The translations under genes and the position numbers were made by a program. From Tritrichomonas foetus (Eukaryota > Parabasalia > Tritrichomonadida > Tritrichomonadidae), in NCBI GenBank assembly GCA_001839685.1, contig MLAK01001266.1, positions 1 through 23,845 of the forward strand: 23,845 bases of DNA, written 5' to 3'. Below the pieces are notes generated by a model. That model did no database searches. It saw nothing but the letters and a program-made list of their open reading frames with translations, and was not told where the DNA came from. Positions 1-8,368 of this stretch are shown one piece after another. How positions within the stretch are numbered: position 1 is the first letter of the stretch; every line of letters begins with the position of its first letter.

Positions 1-61
1 AATAAATTCTATAAATACATTCAAATAAAATTAGGAAATACATTCAAATATTTGAATAGGA

Positions 62-91
62 TCATAAAAGTTCAGCCCTAATTTCATCCTC
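62..91 (+). promoter_or_regulatory. Initiator-like element and short leader of GT17 copy 1
   Basis: TCATA at 62-66 fits the trichomonad initiator TCA+1YW and would give a leader of about 28 nt. A second, looser candidate (TCATC, A at 86) is only 6 nt from the ATG. The call rests on motif and distance only. Confidence 0.4.
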
Positions 92-1528
92 ATGTTTCAA
101 CATTTGCTTTTTTCTTTTTTTGCGTTTTTTTACGCGAAGAAATATTTACACATACCAAAATTCTATCATGAATTTGAAATATTTTCAAGAATATTCATGA
201 ATATTTTTGATTATGATATTTTTATCAGCAGAAATCCAAAGTATGTAAATAGTATAGATACAAATGAATCTAGAAGCAGTAATGAATATATTTCCCTTCC
301 ACGAAACACAAAAATTCGAAAGTTTAACTTTGGAAATATGGAAAATCAATATAAAGATGCAAAATTCAATGAAATGACTTTCAGACAATTTCTAACAGCA
401 ATTGATCTTGGAAGAAACTTCAAAAACAATAATAAATACGAGCGATACTCAATATTAAACGGTTTAACAAATTTTGTTATTAAAGAGCCAATGAAGCCAA
501 TTAATGAAGTATGTGAGAAAAAAATATTCATCTCGATGAATTGTTCAGATTACCCGAAAACTTTTACAGGTGAGCGATCATTAGAAGAACAACAACGAAT
601 CAAAATCGGTCATTTAATCCAATTTGGATTTGATGCCGATTTACTTGAAATTTTCTTGAATGAAGTTTATGACGAAATTGATAAATTTTTCATTGTTGAA
701 TCACAAGAATCTCATTTTCTTCAAACCCCTAAAGATTTAGTCTGGCCTCTTTTATCTGAGCAGCCTCGGTTTGCAAAATTTAGGAATAAAATTGTTTACA
801 TTGTAATTACTCACGAAATGATACAAAATATTGTAAATCAAATGAAAATTGATCATCAACAACCAAACATTTGGTTAAACGAAGGAATTCAAGAAAAATT
901 AAGATGGGAGTTCTTTCTAGAATGGAATGAAAAAAATGACAATTATTTCAAAGATGATGACATTATTGGATTCGGCGATACTGACGAAATTCCATCATTT
1001 ATGAATCTTCGATTATTGAAGAAATGTAATATGAGAGGTACAACTGATATTGGAATATGGTTTACATTTGGTCAAATAAATAAATATTTCTATTCTGACT
1101 TCCCAATTAGAGGCCATCGAAATACCTTAGGTGATCCAACTTATTTCATTCTTCGAAACGCTAAAAATCAACTGAATACGCCAAGCAGAAATCGTGGGAA
1201 ATCCCCATATTATTTACTTGGTGGAATTCATTTAACGAGATATCGATACTTACCATCGTTGATGATGAAAGAAATAACTCAAACCGAAGCAAATGGTGCT
1301 ACTTCATTAATGAGAGCATTTTCTATGAATAAATCAATGCATGAAATTGCCCTTATTCTTTATCAAAAAAATCAAAAAGGATGGGAATCTTCACATCGAT
1401 ATTTAGATTTGAAACCAGATTTAATAAATCAGGTGCCATATTTACTTCCTTGGTTCCTTGGCTGCAACCTCGAGAGATATCCTTCATTTATGGAGAATCC
1501 TCTTCCTGATCCCAGAATTGAACCTTGA
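92..1528 (+). CDS. Glycosyltransferase family 17 protein (MGAT3-like), copy 1
   Basis: A 478-residue protein of the GT17 family, whose animal members (MGAT3, GnT-III) add a beta-1,4-linked GlcNAc to the core mannose of N-glycans in the Golgi. Seen in the sequence: a short hydrophobic N-terminus (about residues 2-16) that could be a type II signal anchor. Then comes a conserved block with IQFGFDADLLEIFLNEVYDE and FFIVESQESHF, and an acidic DTDEIP motif (residues 296-301), the family's DxD-like nucleotide-sugar/metal site. The C-terminus ends PDPRIEP. The protein at 3284-4795 is a clear paralogue over almost its whole length, including the C-terminal tail. ATG 92 is the first in-frame Met after the initiator-like TCATA at 62-66. 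The family call is firm. The acceptor substrate is unknown; trichomonad N-glycans are simple, so a bisecting role should not be assumed. A mariner element starts 14 bp after the stop. Confidence 0.9.
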   Translation: MFQHLLFSFFAFFYAKKYLHIPKFYHEFEIFSRIFMNIFDYDIFISRNPKYVNSIDTNESRSSNEYISLPRNTKIRKFNFGNMENQYKDAKFNEMTFRQFLTAIDLGRNFKNNNKYERYSILNGLTNFVIKEPMKPINEVCEKKIFISMNCSDYPKTFTGERSLEEQQRIKIGHLIQFGFDADLLEIFLNEVYDEIDKFFIVESQESHFLQTPKDLVWPLLSEQPRFAKFRNKIVYIVITHEMIQNIVNQMKIDHQQPNIWLNEGIQEKLRWEFFLEWNEKNDNYFKDDDIIGFGDTDEIPSFMNLRLLKKCNMRGTTDIGIWFTFGQINKYFYSDFPIRGHRNTLGDPTYFILRNAKNQLNTPSRNRGKSPYYLLGGIHLTRYRYLPSLMMKEITQTEANGATSLMRAFSMNKSMHEIALILYQKNQKGWESSHRYLDLKPDLINQVPYLLPWFLGCNLERYPSFMENPLPDPRIEP

Positions 1529-1542
1529 AACGTTATAATCTA

Positions 1543-1570
1543 TAGGGTGTCCGGTAATGTGATGTCACTA
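1543..1570 (+). repeat. Left terminal inverted repeat of the mariner element
   Basis: Matches the right end at 24 of 28 positions. Two perfect 12-bp arms flank a 4-bp centre that differs at all four positions (TAAT here, AGGC at the right end). The inner arm contains GTGATGTCAC, itself nearly palindromic. Confidence 0.95.
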
Positions 1571-1618
1571 AGTATAATAAAGTCATTTCTAATAAGTCAT
1601 TTTTTATTGATAAGTATT

Positions 1619-2629
1619 TCAAAATATGTAGTCTCCATTGGCATCAATAACTTTTTTCAGTCTATTTTGCCATTCTGCAAAAACTGAAAACAAAGTTTCC
1701 GATGGAATTTCATTGAAAATTTGGACTATTGTTTGAATCAAATGGCTTGGTGATTCAAAAACAATTCCTTTAACTTTTTCTTTAATAGTTCCAAATAAAA
1801 AAAAGTCGCTAGGCGCCAAATCAGGTGAATATGCCGGATGTGGAACTGATTCTAGTGAGTTTTCATTTATATATTTTTTGACAATTTTTGCCACATGAGG
1901 CTTTGCATTGTCATAATGAACAAATAATTTTTTATAATTATTCGAGTTTTTAAACTCAACAATTTTTGACATAATGGCTGTAATATAATATGCAGCATTA
2001 AACTTTTCATTTGGCGGCAAAACATCAATATGAATTATCCCATGAGGGTTCCAAAATACAGTCACCATAAATTTAGTGATCTGAAACCCTGGATTTTGAA
2101 TAGTTGGGATTACTGAGTTTTCAGGAATCCATTGTGTATTGAAATCAGTCTTGGAATAAAACCAAGACTCATCTCCTGTTATTAAAAAGGTGAAATTAGT
2201 TTTTTGTTCTGCATTCAAAATTTTAAGAAGTTTTTTTGCCAATAAAACTCTATTGGCCTTTTGATTTTCTGTTAGAATATGTGGCACCCATCGAAGATGC
2301 ACATGTTTATACATTAATTTTGATGTTAAACGATCATAAATTGTCGATTTTGGTTCACCTAAAACATTAGCAATATATCGACACGATGAATGTGGAAATT
2401 CGGTTAAAACATCTAAAATTTTCCAGTCAAGAATATCATAACTTTGGCACTTTTTCTCTTTTTTCACAGGCTGTGTGTTTTGACTTCTGTTCAGTTCTGC
2501 CATGACTCAGTAGATTTGTCTTTGAGACAAACATTTTTCTTTCAAGACACTCTTCATTTCTTCATATATTTCTTTGCCCCTTTTTCCTTCAAGCTGCAGA
2601 AAAGTTATGATTGAATGTTGATCAATCAT
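1619..2629 (-). pseudogene. Mariner transposase, interrupted by one in-frame TGA
   Basis: Mariner transposase that would cut and paste the element at TA sites. The open part, 1619-2503 (294 residues from ATG 2503), has a second helix-turn-helix region (around IANVLGEPKSTIYDRL), the mariner linker motif WVPHIL, and the catalytic triad in TGDESWF, HYDNAKPH and YSPDLAPSD. The spacing is exactly D34D, as in mariner and unlike Tc1 (D34E). Upstream in the same frame, ATG 2629 opens 40 codons that read as a mariner N-terminal HTH (ITFLQLEGKRGKEIYEEM). They are separated from the rest by TGA at 2507-2509. Together they give about 336 codons, close to the usual mariner length of about 340. ATG 2503 therefore looks like a remnant start, and the protein from it lacks the first DNA-binding helix-turn-helix. 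The catalytic residues are intact. No other lesion is visible. Confidence 0.9.
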
Positions 2630-2635
2630 TTTTTA

Positions 2636-2660
2636 ATAAACGTGCATCGTGTACGTTTAT
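2636..2660. repeat. Hairpin just upstream of the transposase ATG
   Basis: Inverted repeat with an 11-bp stem (ATAAACGTGCA pairing with TGTACGTTTAT, including one G-T pair) and a TCG loop. It lies 7 nt ahead of ATG 2629 on the transposase strand, inside the mariner element. Its role is unknown; it could be a transposase-binding, promoter or leader structure. Confidence 0.6.
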
Positions 2661-2804
2661 AAATTATTCTTTTTTTTTATGAAAAAGATTCTTTATCTCT
2701 ATTTTCAGTCAAGAGAAAAAAAAATTGTTTTCAAAATTTTTATGTTAACATTGCATAGTTTATTATTTATAAATATAATGTATTGATTTCACTTCTAATG
2801 TGGG

Positions 2805-2832
2805 TAGTGACATCACGCCTCCGGACACCCTA
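2805..2832 (-). repeat. Right terminal inverted repeat of the mariner element
   Basis: The reverse complement begins TAGGGTGTCCGG and ends GTGATGTCACTA, the inverted copy of the left end. It is followed by the TA duplication at 2833-2834. Confidence 0.95.
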
Positions 2833-3283
2833 TAATTTTCCAGATTATTTCATTTGAGTTTCAACTTTTTTTTATTTGGTACAATTTAGTCTAATGATTT
2901 TTTTTCAAATTGATTTCTTTTCTAAGAATTGATAATTCCAATATCTGAAAAAAATTATTTTATTACTAAATAGTATATTATGACATAAGTTTTCATTTTC
3001 GAGATATTAAATTTTAGTTTATTATATATATCATAATGTTAAATAGATCCAATATTTTTTGGCCTATTTATGATTTGATGAATTTATGAATAATGTGTTG
3101 GAGAAGTGGTCAAAAAATTTTGTGATCATTTTCCGTATTTGATTAACTTTTTCATAATGATTGCTTTATACCATAGAAATTTAAATGTTTATTGAAAATT
3201 AAGGCAATATATGTCTGGCCAAATTAAGGCACTATGCATTTTTTCTTTCACATTTTTTGGCTTGTTCCTTTCTCAATTGGTGA
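2833..3283. other. AT-rich spacer between the mariner element and GT17 copy 2
   Basis: I see no gene here. An overlapping 70-codon reading frame at 3211-3423 starts in the spacer and runs out of frame into GT17 copy 2. TCACA at 3248-3252 fits the initiator consensus and would start the GT17 copy 2 transcript about 34 nt before its ATG. Confidence 0.6.
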
Positions 3284-4795
3284 ATGAGCCATTTTATACA
3301 ATTTCAAAATTTTTCTGTCATATACATTCTCACTTTTTTATGCTTAATTTCCTTCAATGCTCGTCACAAAGGCGGGAAACCTCTCTTGAATTATTCAAAA
3401 AATATTCCGGCAAACGGTTTTGACAATAAACCACAAAAATATAAATTCACTTCATTGAGTTCTTCTGGTAAATATGAAACATTTCTTTATCATTTACCAG
3501 ATAAACCGAAAGATGATTCCCCTCAAAGTGATTATATAAATAATTCACCTAAAATAAAAATCCCTAAAGTTAATTTTGGCACAATGCCTAATAAATATAC
3601 ATCATATAAATTCGAAAATATGACTTTTAGAGAATTTTTGAAAGTGACAAATGTTGGAATGGAATATCCATCTTTGAATGCTGCCGAAAAATACACTTTA
3701 TTGAAAGGATTAACACATTTTGTAACGAAAGAACCAGTTGAACCAATAGATAATACTTGTGGGAAAGAAACATACATTTCAATGAATTGTGCAAAATATT
3801 CTTCCGTTTTTAATGGTGAAAGAACCAAAGAAGAACAAAATAGGATCAAAATTGCTCATTTGATTCAATTTGGTTTTGATTCTGATGTTCTTGAAATTCT
3901 TTTAAATGAAATTTATGACGAAGTTGACAAATTCTTCATTATAGAATCTCAAGAAACTCATTTTTTGCAAACACCAAAAGAGCTTGTCTGGCCAATTTTG
4001 GCAAAACAGAAACGTTTTGAAAAATTCTTAGATAAAATAGTTTACATTGTTCTTACGCAGAAAATTATTCGTGACTTTGAGAAATTTTATCCACGTACAG
4101 ATTCTGTTGAAGATATTTGGATTGGTGAAAAAGTACAAGAACGATTTCGATGGGAAGCATTTAAACAATGGAATGAATTTCATAATAACTATTTTTCTAA
4201 TGATGATATAATTGGATTTGGTGATTGTGATGAAATTCCTTCCTTCCAGAATTTAAGGCTGCTTAAAAAATGTCAAATGAAAGGTACAACAGATATTGGA
4301 ATTTGGTTTACTTTTGGACAAATTAATAAATATTTTGTTTCTGATTATCCTGTCAAAAATCACAGCAATACATTAGGCGATCCAACTTATTTCATTTTAC
4401 GAGAAGCGAAAGCAAAAGCCAAACTCGATTTGTTACCAACAAGAAATCGTGGAAATTCTCCTTTCTATTTACTAGGTGGACTGCATTTATCAAGGTATAG
4501 ATATTTACCTTCTTTGCTCATGAAAGATTTGACTCAGACTGAGGCTGAAAATGGAAACACATTTTACAGTATTTTTTCGAACGGATTAAGTACAAATGAG
4601 CCAATGCACAGTATGGCACTAAAGTTATATAAAGGTCATGAAGATTCAAGAACGGAAAAAGGAAAATACAGAGACTTAAAACAAGAAGCATTAAATACAT
4701 TGCCATATTTAATGCCTTGGTTTTTAGAATGTAATTTGGACAGATATCCTTCTTTCCAAAAAAATCCCAAGCCTGATCCTCGCGTTGAGCCTTAA
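3284..4795 (+). CDS. Glycosyltransferase family 17 protein (MGAT3-like), copy 2
   Basis: A 503-residue paralogue of the protein at 92-1528, predicted as a beta-1,4-N-acetylglucosaminyltransferase-type enzyme of the secretory pathway. Residues about 9-24 (SVIYILTFLCLISF) form one hydrophobic segment near the N-terminus with no obvious cleavage site, as in Golgi type II enzymes. The conserved core has IQFGFDSDVLEILLNEIYDE, FFIIESQETHFLQTPKELVW and the DCDEIP site (residues 314-319), then DIGIWFTFGQINKYF and the tail PDPRVEP. Compared with copy 1 it has small insertions around residues 390-400 and 425-435. The core and C-terminus match much better than the first 100 residues. ATG 3284 is the first that includes the hydrophobic segment and lies 34 nt after an initiator-like TCACA. 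It converges with the coiled-coil gene that ends at 4947. Confidence 0.9.
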   Translation: MSHFIQFQNFSVIYILTFLCLISFNARHKGGKPLLNYSKNIPANGFDNKPQKYKFTSLSSSGKYETFLYHLPDKPKDDSPQSDYINNSPKIKIPKVNFGTMPNKYTSYKFENMTFREFLKVTNVGMEYPSLNAAEKYTLLKGLTHFVTKEPVEPIDNTCGKETYISMNCAKYSSVFNGERTKEEQNRIKIAHLIQFGFDSDVLEILLNEIYDEVDKFFIIESQETHFLQTPKELVWPILAKQKRFEKFLDKIVYIVLTQKIIRDFEKFYPRTDSVEDIWIGEKVQERFRWEAFKQWNEFHNNYFSNDDIIGFGDCDEIPSFQNLRLLKKCQMKGTTDIGIWFTFGQINKYFVSDYPVKNHSNTLGDPTYFILREAKAKAKLDLLPTRNRGNSPFYLLGGLHLSRYRYLPSLLMKDLTQTEAENGNTFYSIFSNGLSTNEPMHSMALKLYKGHEDSRTEKGKYRDLKQEALNTLPYLMPWFLECNLDRYPSFQKNPKPDPRVEP

Positions 4796-4946
4796 TCAAA
4801 ATTATTTGTTATAAAAGAAAAAGCATTCTTTGATTTTGTTATTTCTGATATTATATAGTATTTTTTAGTTTTTTTTTAAAAAAAAAAATAAAATAAATAA
4901 ATCTAAAATACATGTTTATATATAACAAACAAATAAAAACATAAAA
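4796..4946. other. Convergent 3' spacer with poly(A)/poly(T) tracts
   Basis: A short spacer between two gene ends facing each other. It contains a T-run followed by an A-run near 4870-4890 and AAATAAA-like sequences that could serve as polyadenylation signals in either direction. Confidence 0.5.
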
Positions 4947-5843
4947 TCATTCACGATGAGGGGAATTCAAAGATGTTGAAGCTAAAGCTTGCTCATTTGG
5001 TTTGTTAATTCCTGGCAATTTGATCTTATATCTTCCACGTGGAGTTATTTCTGCACTTTTTGCAGGAACTGTTCCTTTTTGATAAGTTTGTAGTTGTTGC
5101 ATTTGTGACTTAGGCTTAGTTTTTGTTGTATTTGGTGTGTGATGGACTTGTTTTCCATGTTGCCCATGATTTGAATATGCTTTTGAATGTTGTCCCTGAG
5201 GAGGTGATAAAATCAATGATGATAATTGCGCTCGAGTTGGTGATGTATGTCTTGATACTATTGCTGGTTCTGGACTAATATAAATATTAATATTTCCATT
5301 TTTCGATTTTTTGGTTGTGGATTTTTCAGGCATTGAAATTGGTGAATTTTCATTATTATTGTTTGGAGCCTCTATTTGAGAATTACGATTCTTATTATAA
5401 TTGATATTATTAGCACTTGATGTATTACTGATAGTGTGGTCGATTCCAAGGCTATTCACGCTACGAGTATTTCGATCATCTACTTTCTTTTCGAGCCGAG
5501 TGACAATTTCGGTTAATTGCTTGACCTGTTTATTACATTTATCAAAAACACGAACAATATAATCGGAATCCATTTTCTCTTCAAATCTCTGGTTTAATTG
5601 ATTAATTTTGTTGTCGCTTGCAGCCGTCGCCTTTTTGAAATCTGCTATTAAATTCGATAATTTGTCCTCGATGTCATTTACATGCAGTCGAAGTGGCTCT
5701 GCTTTGAAAAATAAGTCTTTAATGCATTCGACATTCTTCAAAGTAATTTGAGCTTGGGTTAATTTCGGAATTTCTGGAATTTCTTCAAATTTTTCAGTAA
5801 AACTTTTTTCTTCATATATTCCATCAGTTTGAAGAAAAAAGTT
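4947..5843 (-). pseudogene. C-terminal part of the coiled-coil gene, same frame after the stop
   Basis: An open frame continuing directly after TAA 5844-5846 in the same reading frame. It has no ATG near its beginning: the codon at 5741 is TTG, and the first ATG is at 5573. It is therefore unlikely to be an independent gene. The first third continues the coiled coil (NDIEDKLSNLIADFKKA; later VTRLEKKV). The rest is a disordered Asn/Ser/Pro/Gln-rich tail with SP and TP sites (SPISMP, HTSPTRAQ, SPPQGQ, ITPRGRYKIKLPG) and ends NSPHRE. Phosphorylation of the tail is plausible. With the 63-bp insertion removed, the two parts form a single protein of roughly 745 residues. If the inversion is an assembly artefact, the gene is intact in the organism. 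Confidence 0.7.
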
Positions 5844-5875
5844 TTACTGAAATATTTCAGTAAAACTTTTTTCTT
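5790..5875. repeat. Foldback insertion: 44-bp perfect palindrome plus a third, direct copy
   Basis: Three copies of TTTCAGTAAAACTTTTTTCTT occur within 84 bp: direct at 5792-5812, inverted at 5832-5852, direct at 5855-5875. The last two form a perfect spacer-less 44-bp palindrome (5832-5875). The first two form a 22-bp stem around a 17-nt loop (5814-5830). The two direct copies are offset by 63 bp, a multiple of three, so the frame is kept while a TAA enters. Confidence 0.95.
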
Positions 5876-7250
5876 TCTTCAACGTATGCGAATTTTCAGT
5901 TTCGTTTGGTCCATTTGTTAAATCAACATCTTGAGTAATCTCATCATCCTTTTGGCATTTTGTATTGTCTATTTCAAAATTCACATGGTAATTACGTTTC
6001 TTATTTTGGTTTTCAAGATAAAACAAAGAAAGAAATCTCGCAGCATAATCATTAGGATCGTTATCAGCATGTACAGATGAAATTTTTGATCGGAGATTTT
6101 CGAGATCTTCAGTTGAAATTGTGAAATTATTGAAATCAGGAATTGTTGTGGTTTTAGAAATCATCTGCAAAACCCTTCGGACATCATCAAAACTTTTTGC
6201 TGTTGTTTCTGATAATAAAAATGATTTTTCTGTCCCTTGAACACAAAATCCATAAAGATTATCTAAGTTTCGTCCAACAAAACTCACAAAATCACATATC
6301 TTTGCAAGTTTTTGTGAAACTTTATCAGCCGTTTGTTGTTGTTTCAAAGTCATGTCATAAATATGATGTTTGAAAGTCACTAAAACTGTTTCATATGATT
6401 TAACGATATCTGTAACATTTTGTTGGTCTAATTTAATATGAGAAAGATTCATATCAACACCATCTAATCTTCTTGAATTTCTTTCAACTGCAGCAATTAA
6501 AGATTCTGCATCTTTGATTTCAATTTCACCTTTGGTGCTTTCGTGAAAAGCTCTTTGAACGATTAAACACTCAGCAACATCTTGTGTGAGCTTTTCTAAA
6601 ATTCTAGTAGTTGATTTATTATTATCTTTGAACATTGTTTCATTTCTAGTCACTTTCTCGGAAAAATCAGAAAAATTGTTTTCAAATTTATTTAATTTCA
6701 ATTCGATTTCATCTAATCTCGCATTTGTAGCTTGACTATCCAAAACTTCAAGTTGGTCCAATTTGTGACGTGTTTCCGAATGTGCCGATGTAACATTTTC
6801 AAGCATGTCTTTCATATCATCAAGTTGTCTTTTTGATGACTTTGCTGTCATTTGATATTGTTCAAAAAGTAACTGAGTGTGATTTTCAATATTGTTGTCA
6901 AATTCTTTGAATTTCATTTCAACTTCTTCTTTTGTCTTTTTCATTGATGAAGCAATTGGCAAAAACTGATTTTGGAATTGATTCATTTTTGCTGAAATTG
7001 ACGAAATTTCTCTTGAATAAAAAGCCTTTGATTCATTTAATTTCATTTTCTGGTCTTCAATCATTGAAATCACTTCACTTTTAGGAATGAAATTTTTTAA
7101 TTGTTCTTTTAATATTTTTATTTCTTCCTGTTGTTGGTTTGCAAGATCGCAGAGTCCTGACAATATATCTTTAAGGGAATCTGCAACGAGTAAACCATCA
7201 ACTAGTGTGGGGGCGTTTCGAACAGTGCTTAAAATCTTCGAAGACGCCAT
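5844..7250 (-). CDS. Coiled-coil protein, N-terminal part (ends at a stop inside a foldback insertion)
   Basis: A 468-residue reading frame from ATG 7250 with no recognisable enzyme domain. It is rich in Glu, Lys, Leu, Asn and Gln with heptad-like spacing over most of its length (for example residues about 36-200), so a long coiled coil is likely. It is probably a cytoskeletal or scaffold protein; the exact role is unknown. The last residues (SFTEIFQ) are read from a palindrome, and the TAA at 5844-5846 lies inside it. The same frame stays open beyond this stop for another 299 codons (4947-5843) and resumes with SFTEKFEEIPEI. I infer that this is the front part of one longer gene. TCATCA ends 4 nt before the ATG on the minus strand and may be a very short initiator/leader. 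It is divergent from the glycine-rich gene, 1.1 kb away. Confidence 0.75.
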   Translation of the reverse strand: MASSKILSTVRNAPTLVDGLLVADSLKDILSGLCDLANQQQEEIKILKEQLKNFIPKSEVISMIEDQKMKLNESKAFYSREISSISAKMNQFQNQFLPIASSMKKTKEEVEMKFKEFDNNIENHTQLLFEQYQMTAKSSKRQLDDMKDMLENVTSAHSETRHKLDQLEVLDSQATNARLDEIELKLNKFENNFSDFSEKVTRNETMFKDNNKSTTRILEKLTQDVAECLIVQRAFHESTKGEIEIKDAESLIAAVERNSRRLDGVDMNLSHIKLDQQNVTDIVKSYETVLVTFKHHIYDMTLKQQQTADKVSQKLAKICDFVSFVGRNLDNLYGFCVQGTEKSFLLSETTAKSFDDVRRVLQMISKTTTIPDFNNFTISTEDLENLRSKISSVHADNDPNDYAARFLSLFYLENQNKKRNYHVNFEIDNTKCQKDDEITQDVDLTNGPNETENSHTLKKEKSFTEIFQ

Positions 7251-8368
7251 TTTTTGATGAAGGTTAAAAAATGGTCAAAAGTTGAATATAAAAAGTTCGT
7301 TATTTTTCATATTTGAATATAAAATCGTTATTAGAGTTTTTTTTGGTTAACATTTTATAAATTAACTAACCCAAATGATGAGGAAAAATAGGAAATGCTG
7401 AGATGTGAATTGTTCTGAAGAATAATAGTTATTCCTTATCTGTTAATGATTATTTAATATAGTCGACATGAATAAATAAAATGTCATATTCATATATTAC
7501 ATAACAGTGGAAATCGTGATATTAGAGATGTATCTGATCTAAAAATATAATAAATAGCATAATAGCATTTTATATGATGATTCTCCACAGTTTTCGAAAA
7601 TTAATGAGTAGAAAATTAGATTATCAGGATTTTTCTGAGATGTTATCTATCGGTTGAGTTGCTGAGTATATTTTTGCAGTAATGTAACTAAAATTAAGCA
7701 AAATAAAATACGAAATTATTTTTGGGAAGGTTTCAGCATGTGGTGAATTCTTGACTAACTTTTTTCAATAGAAGATGGTGAAATATATGTATTTATTTTG
7801 AGGAGAATATAATATTTCATGATAAGTGTGTCAATGATGAAAGAAGATAATATAAGTCATATATTGATCGGAGAGACTTTTCATTGAATTTTTTGTTCTC
7901 ATATGTCAAAAATGGAACACACAAAAGTAATTCTATCGACTATCGATTCAATTGAAAATGAATGTGTCACGTTTACGCCATTTGGAATAATTTATGCTGA
8001 TAATTGACTATACTTAATCAATGTAACAATTCACTGGTTAAAATGAACGTATAGAGTGTAAAAAAAATATGGTCTAAAATAGTGTTTCGATTGAAATCTC
8101 AGAATTTTTCATTTAAATTAGCGATCCGAAAAAAAAAAGATTTTGATTTAGAAGCTTTATTGTCTTCAATTTCATTCATATATGATAAATGGTGGGACAC
8201 TGAAAAAATCCAATGGATTGAGATCAAAATAAAACTATTTGATAATCAATTGAATCTTGAATGCTTTCGTTTAATTAATTGATATATTATGACCTTTTTT
8301 CAACAAAGTCAATTTATTCACACATTATTTTTCTGATACCTATCATTTCATATTAATATATCAACGAA
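7251..8368. other. Divergent intergenic region, 1.1 kb
   Basis: The promoter region shared by the coiled-coil gene (-) and the glycine-rich surface protein (+). An open stretch at 8082-8282 (66 codons) begins with GTG, has no ATG and matches nothing I recognise. Nothing else gene-like is visible. Confidence 0.5.
8343..8368 (+). promoter_or_regulatory. Initiator-like elements of the glycine-rich surface protein gene
   Basis: Two overlapping matches to TCA+1YW, TCATT (A at 8345) and TCATA (A at 8350), lie 24 and 19 nt before ATG 8369. This is typical trichomonad spacing. A TAA lies in frame at 8354, so this ATG is the first possible start. Confidence 0.5.

Larger units (their letters stand above)
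1543..2832 (-). mobile_element. Mariner-family DNA transposon, 1,290 bp, with TA target-site duplication
   Basis: Terminal inverted repeats of 28 bp (1543-1570 and 2805-2832) begin TAGGGTGTCCGG and end GTGATGTCACTA. The flanking TA at 1541-1542 and 2833-2834 is the target-site duplication typical of Tc1/mariner elements. The single gene is a D,D34D transposase on the minus strand. Length, 28-bp repeats and TA target match the general design of mariner elements known from trichomonads. The transposase is interrupted by a TGA, so this copy looks non-autonomous. It sits between the two GT17 paralogues. Confidence 0.95.

Noticed and set aside
3211..3423. 70-codon frame overlapping the start of GT17 copy 2
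   Set aside because: It begins with an ATG and a hydrophobic stretch, but overlaps GT17 copy 2 in another frame and shows no GT17 similarity. GT17 copy 2 already has its own signal anchor.
4947..5741. Separate coiled-coil gene starting at 5741
   Set aside because: The codon at 5741 is TTG, and the frame is continuous upstream to a single stop inside a foldback insertion. It is better read as the second half of the gene at 5844-7250.
8082..8282. 66-codon open frame upstream of the glycine-rich surface gene
   Set aside because: It starts with GTG rather than ATG, has no recognisable domain or neighbour relation, and lies in a promoter region.
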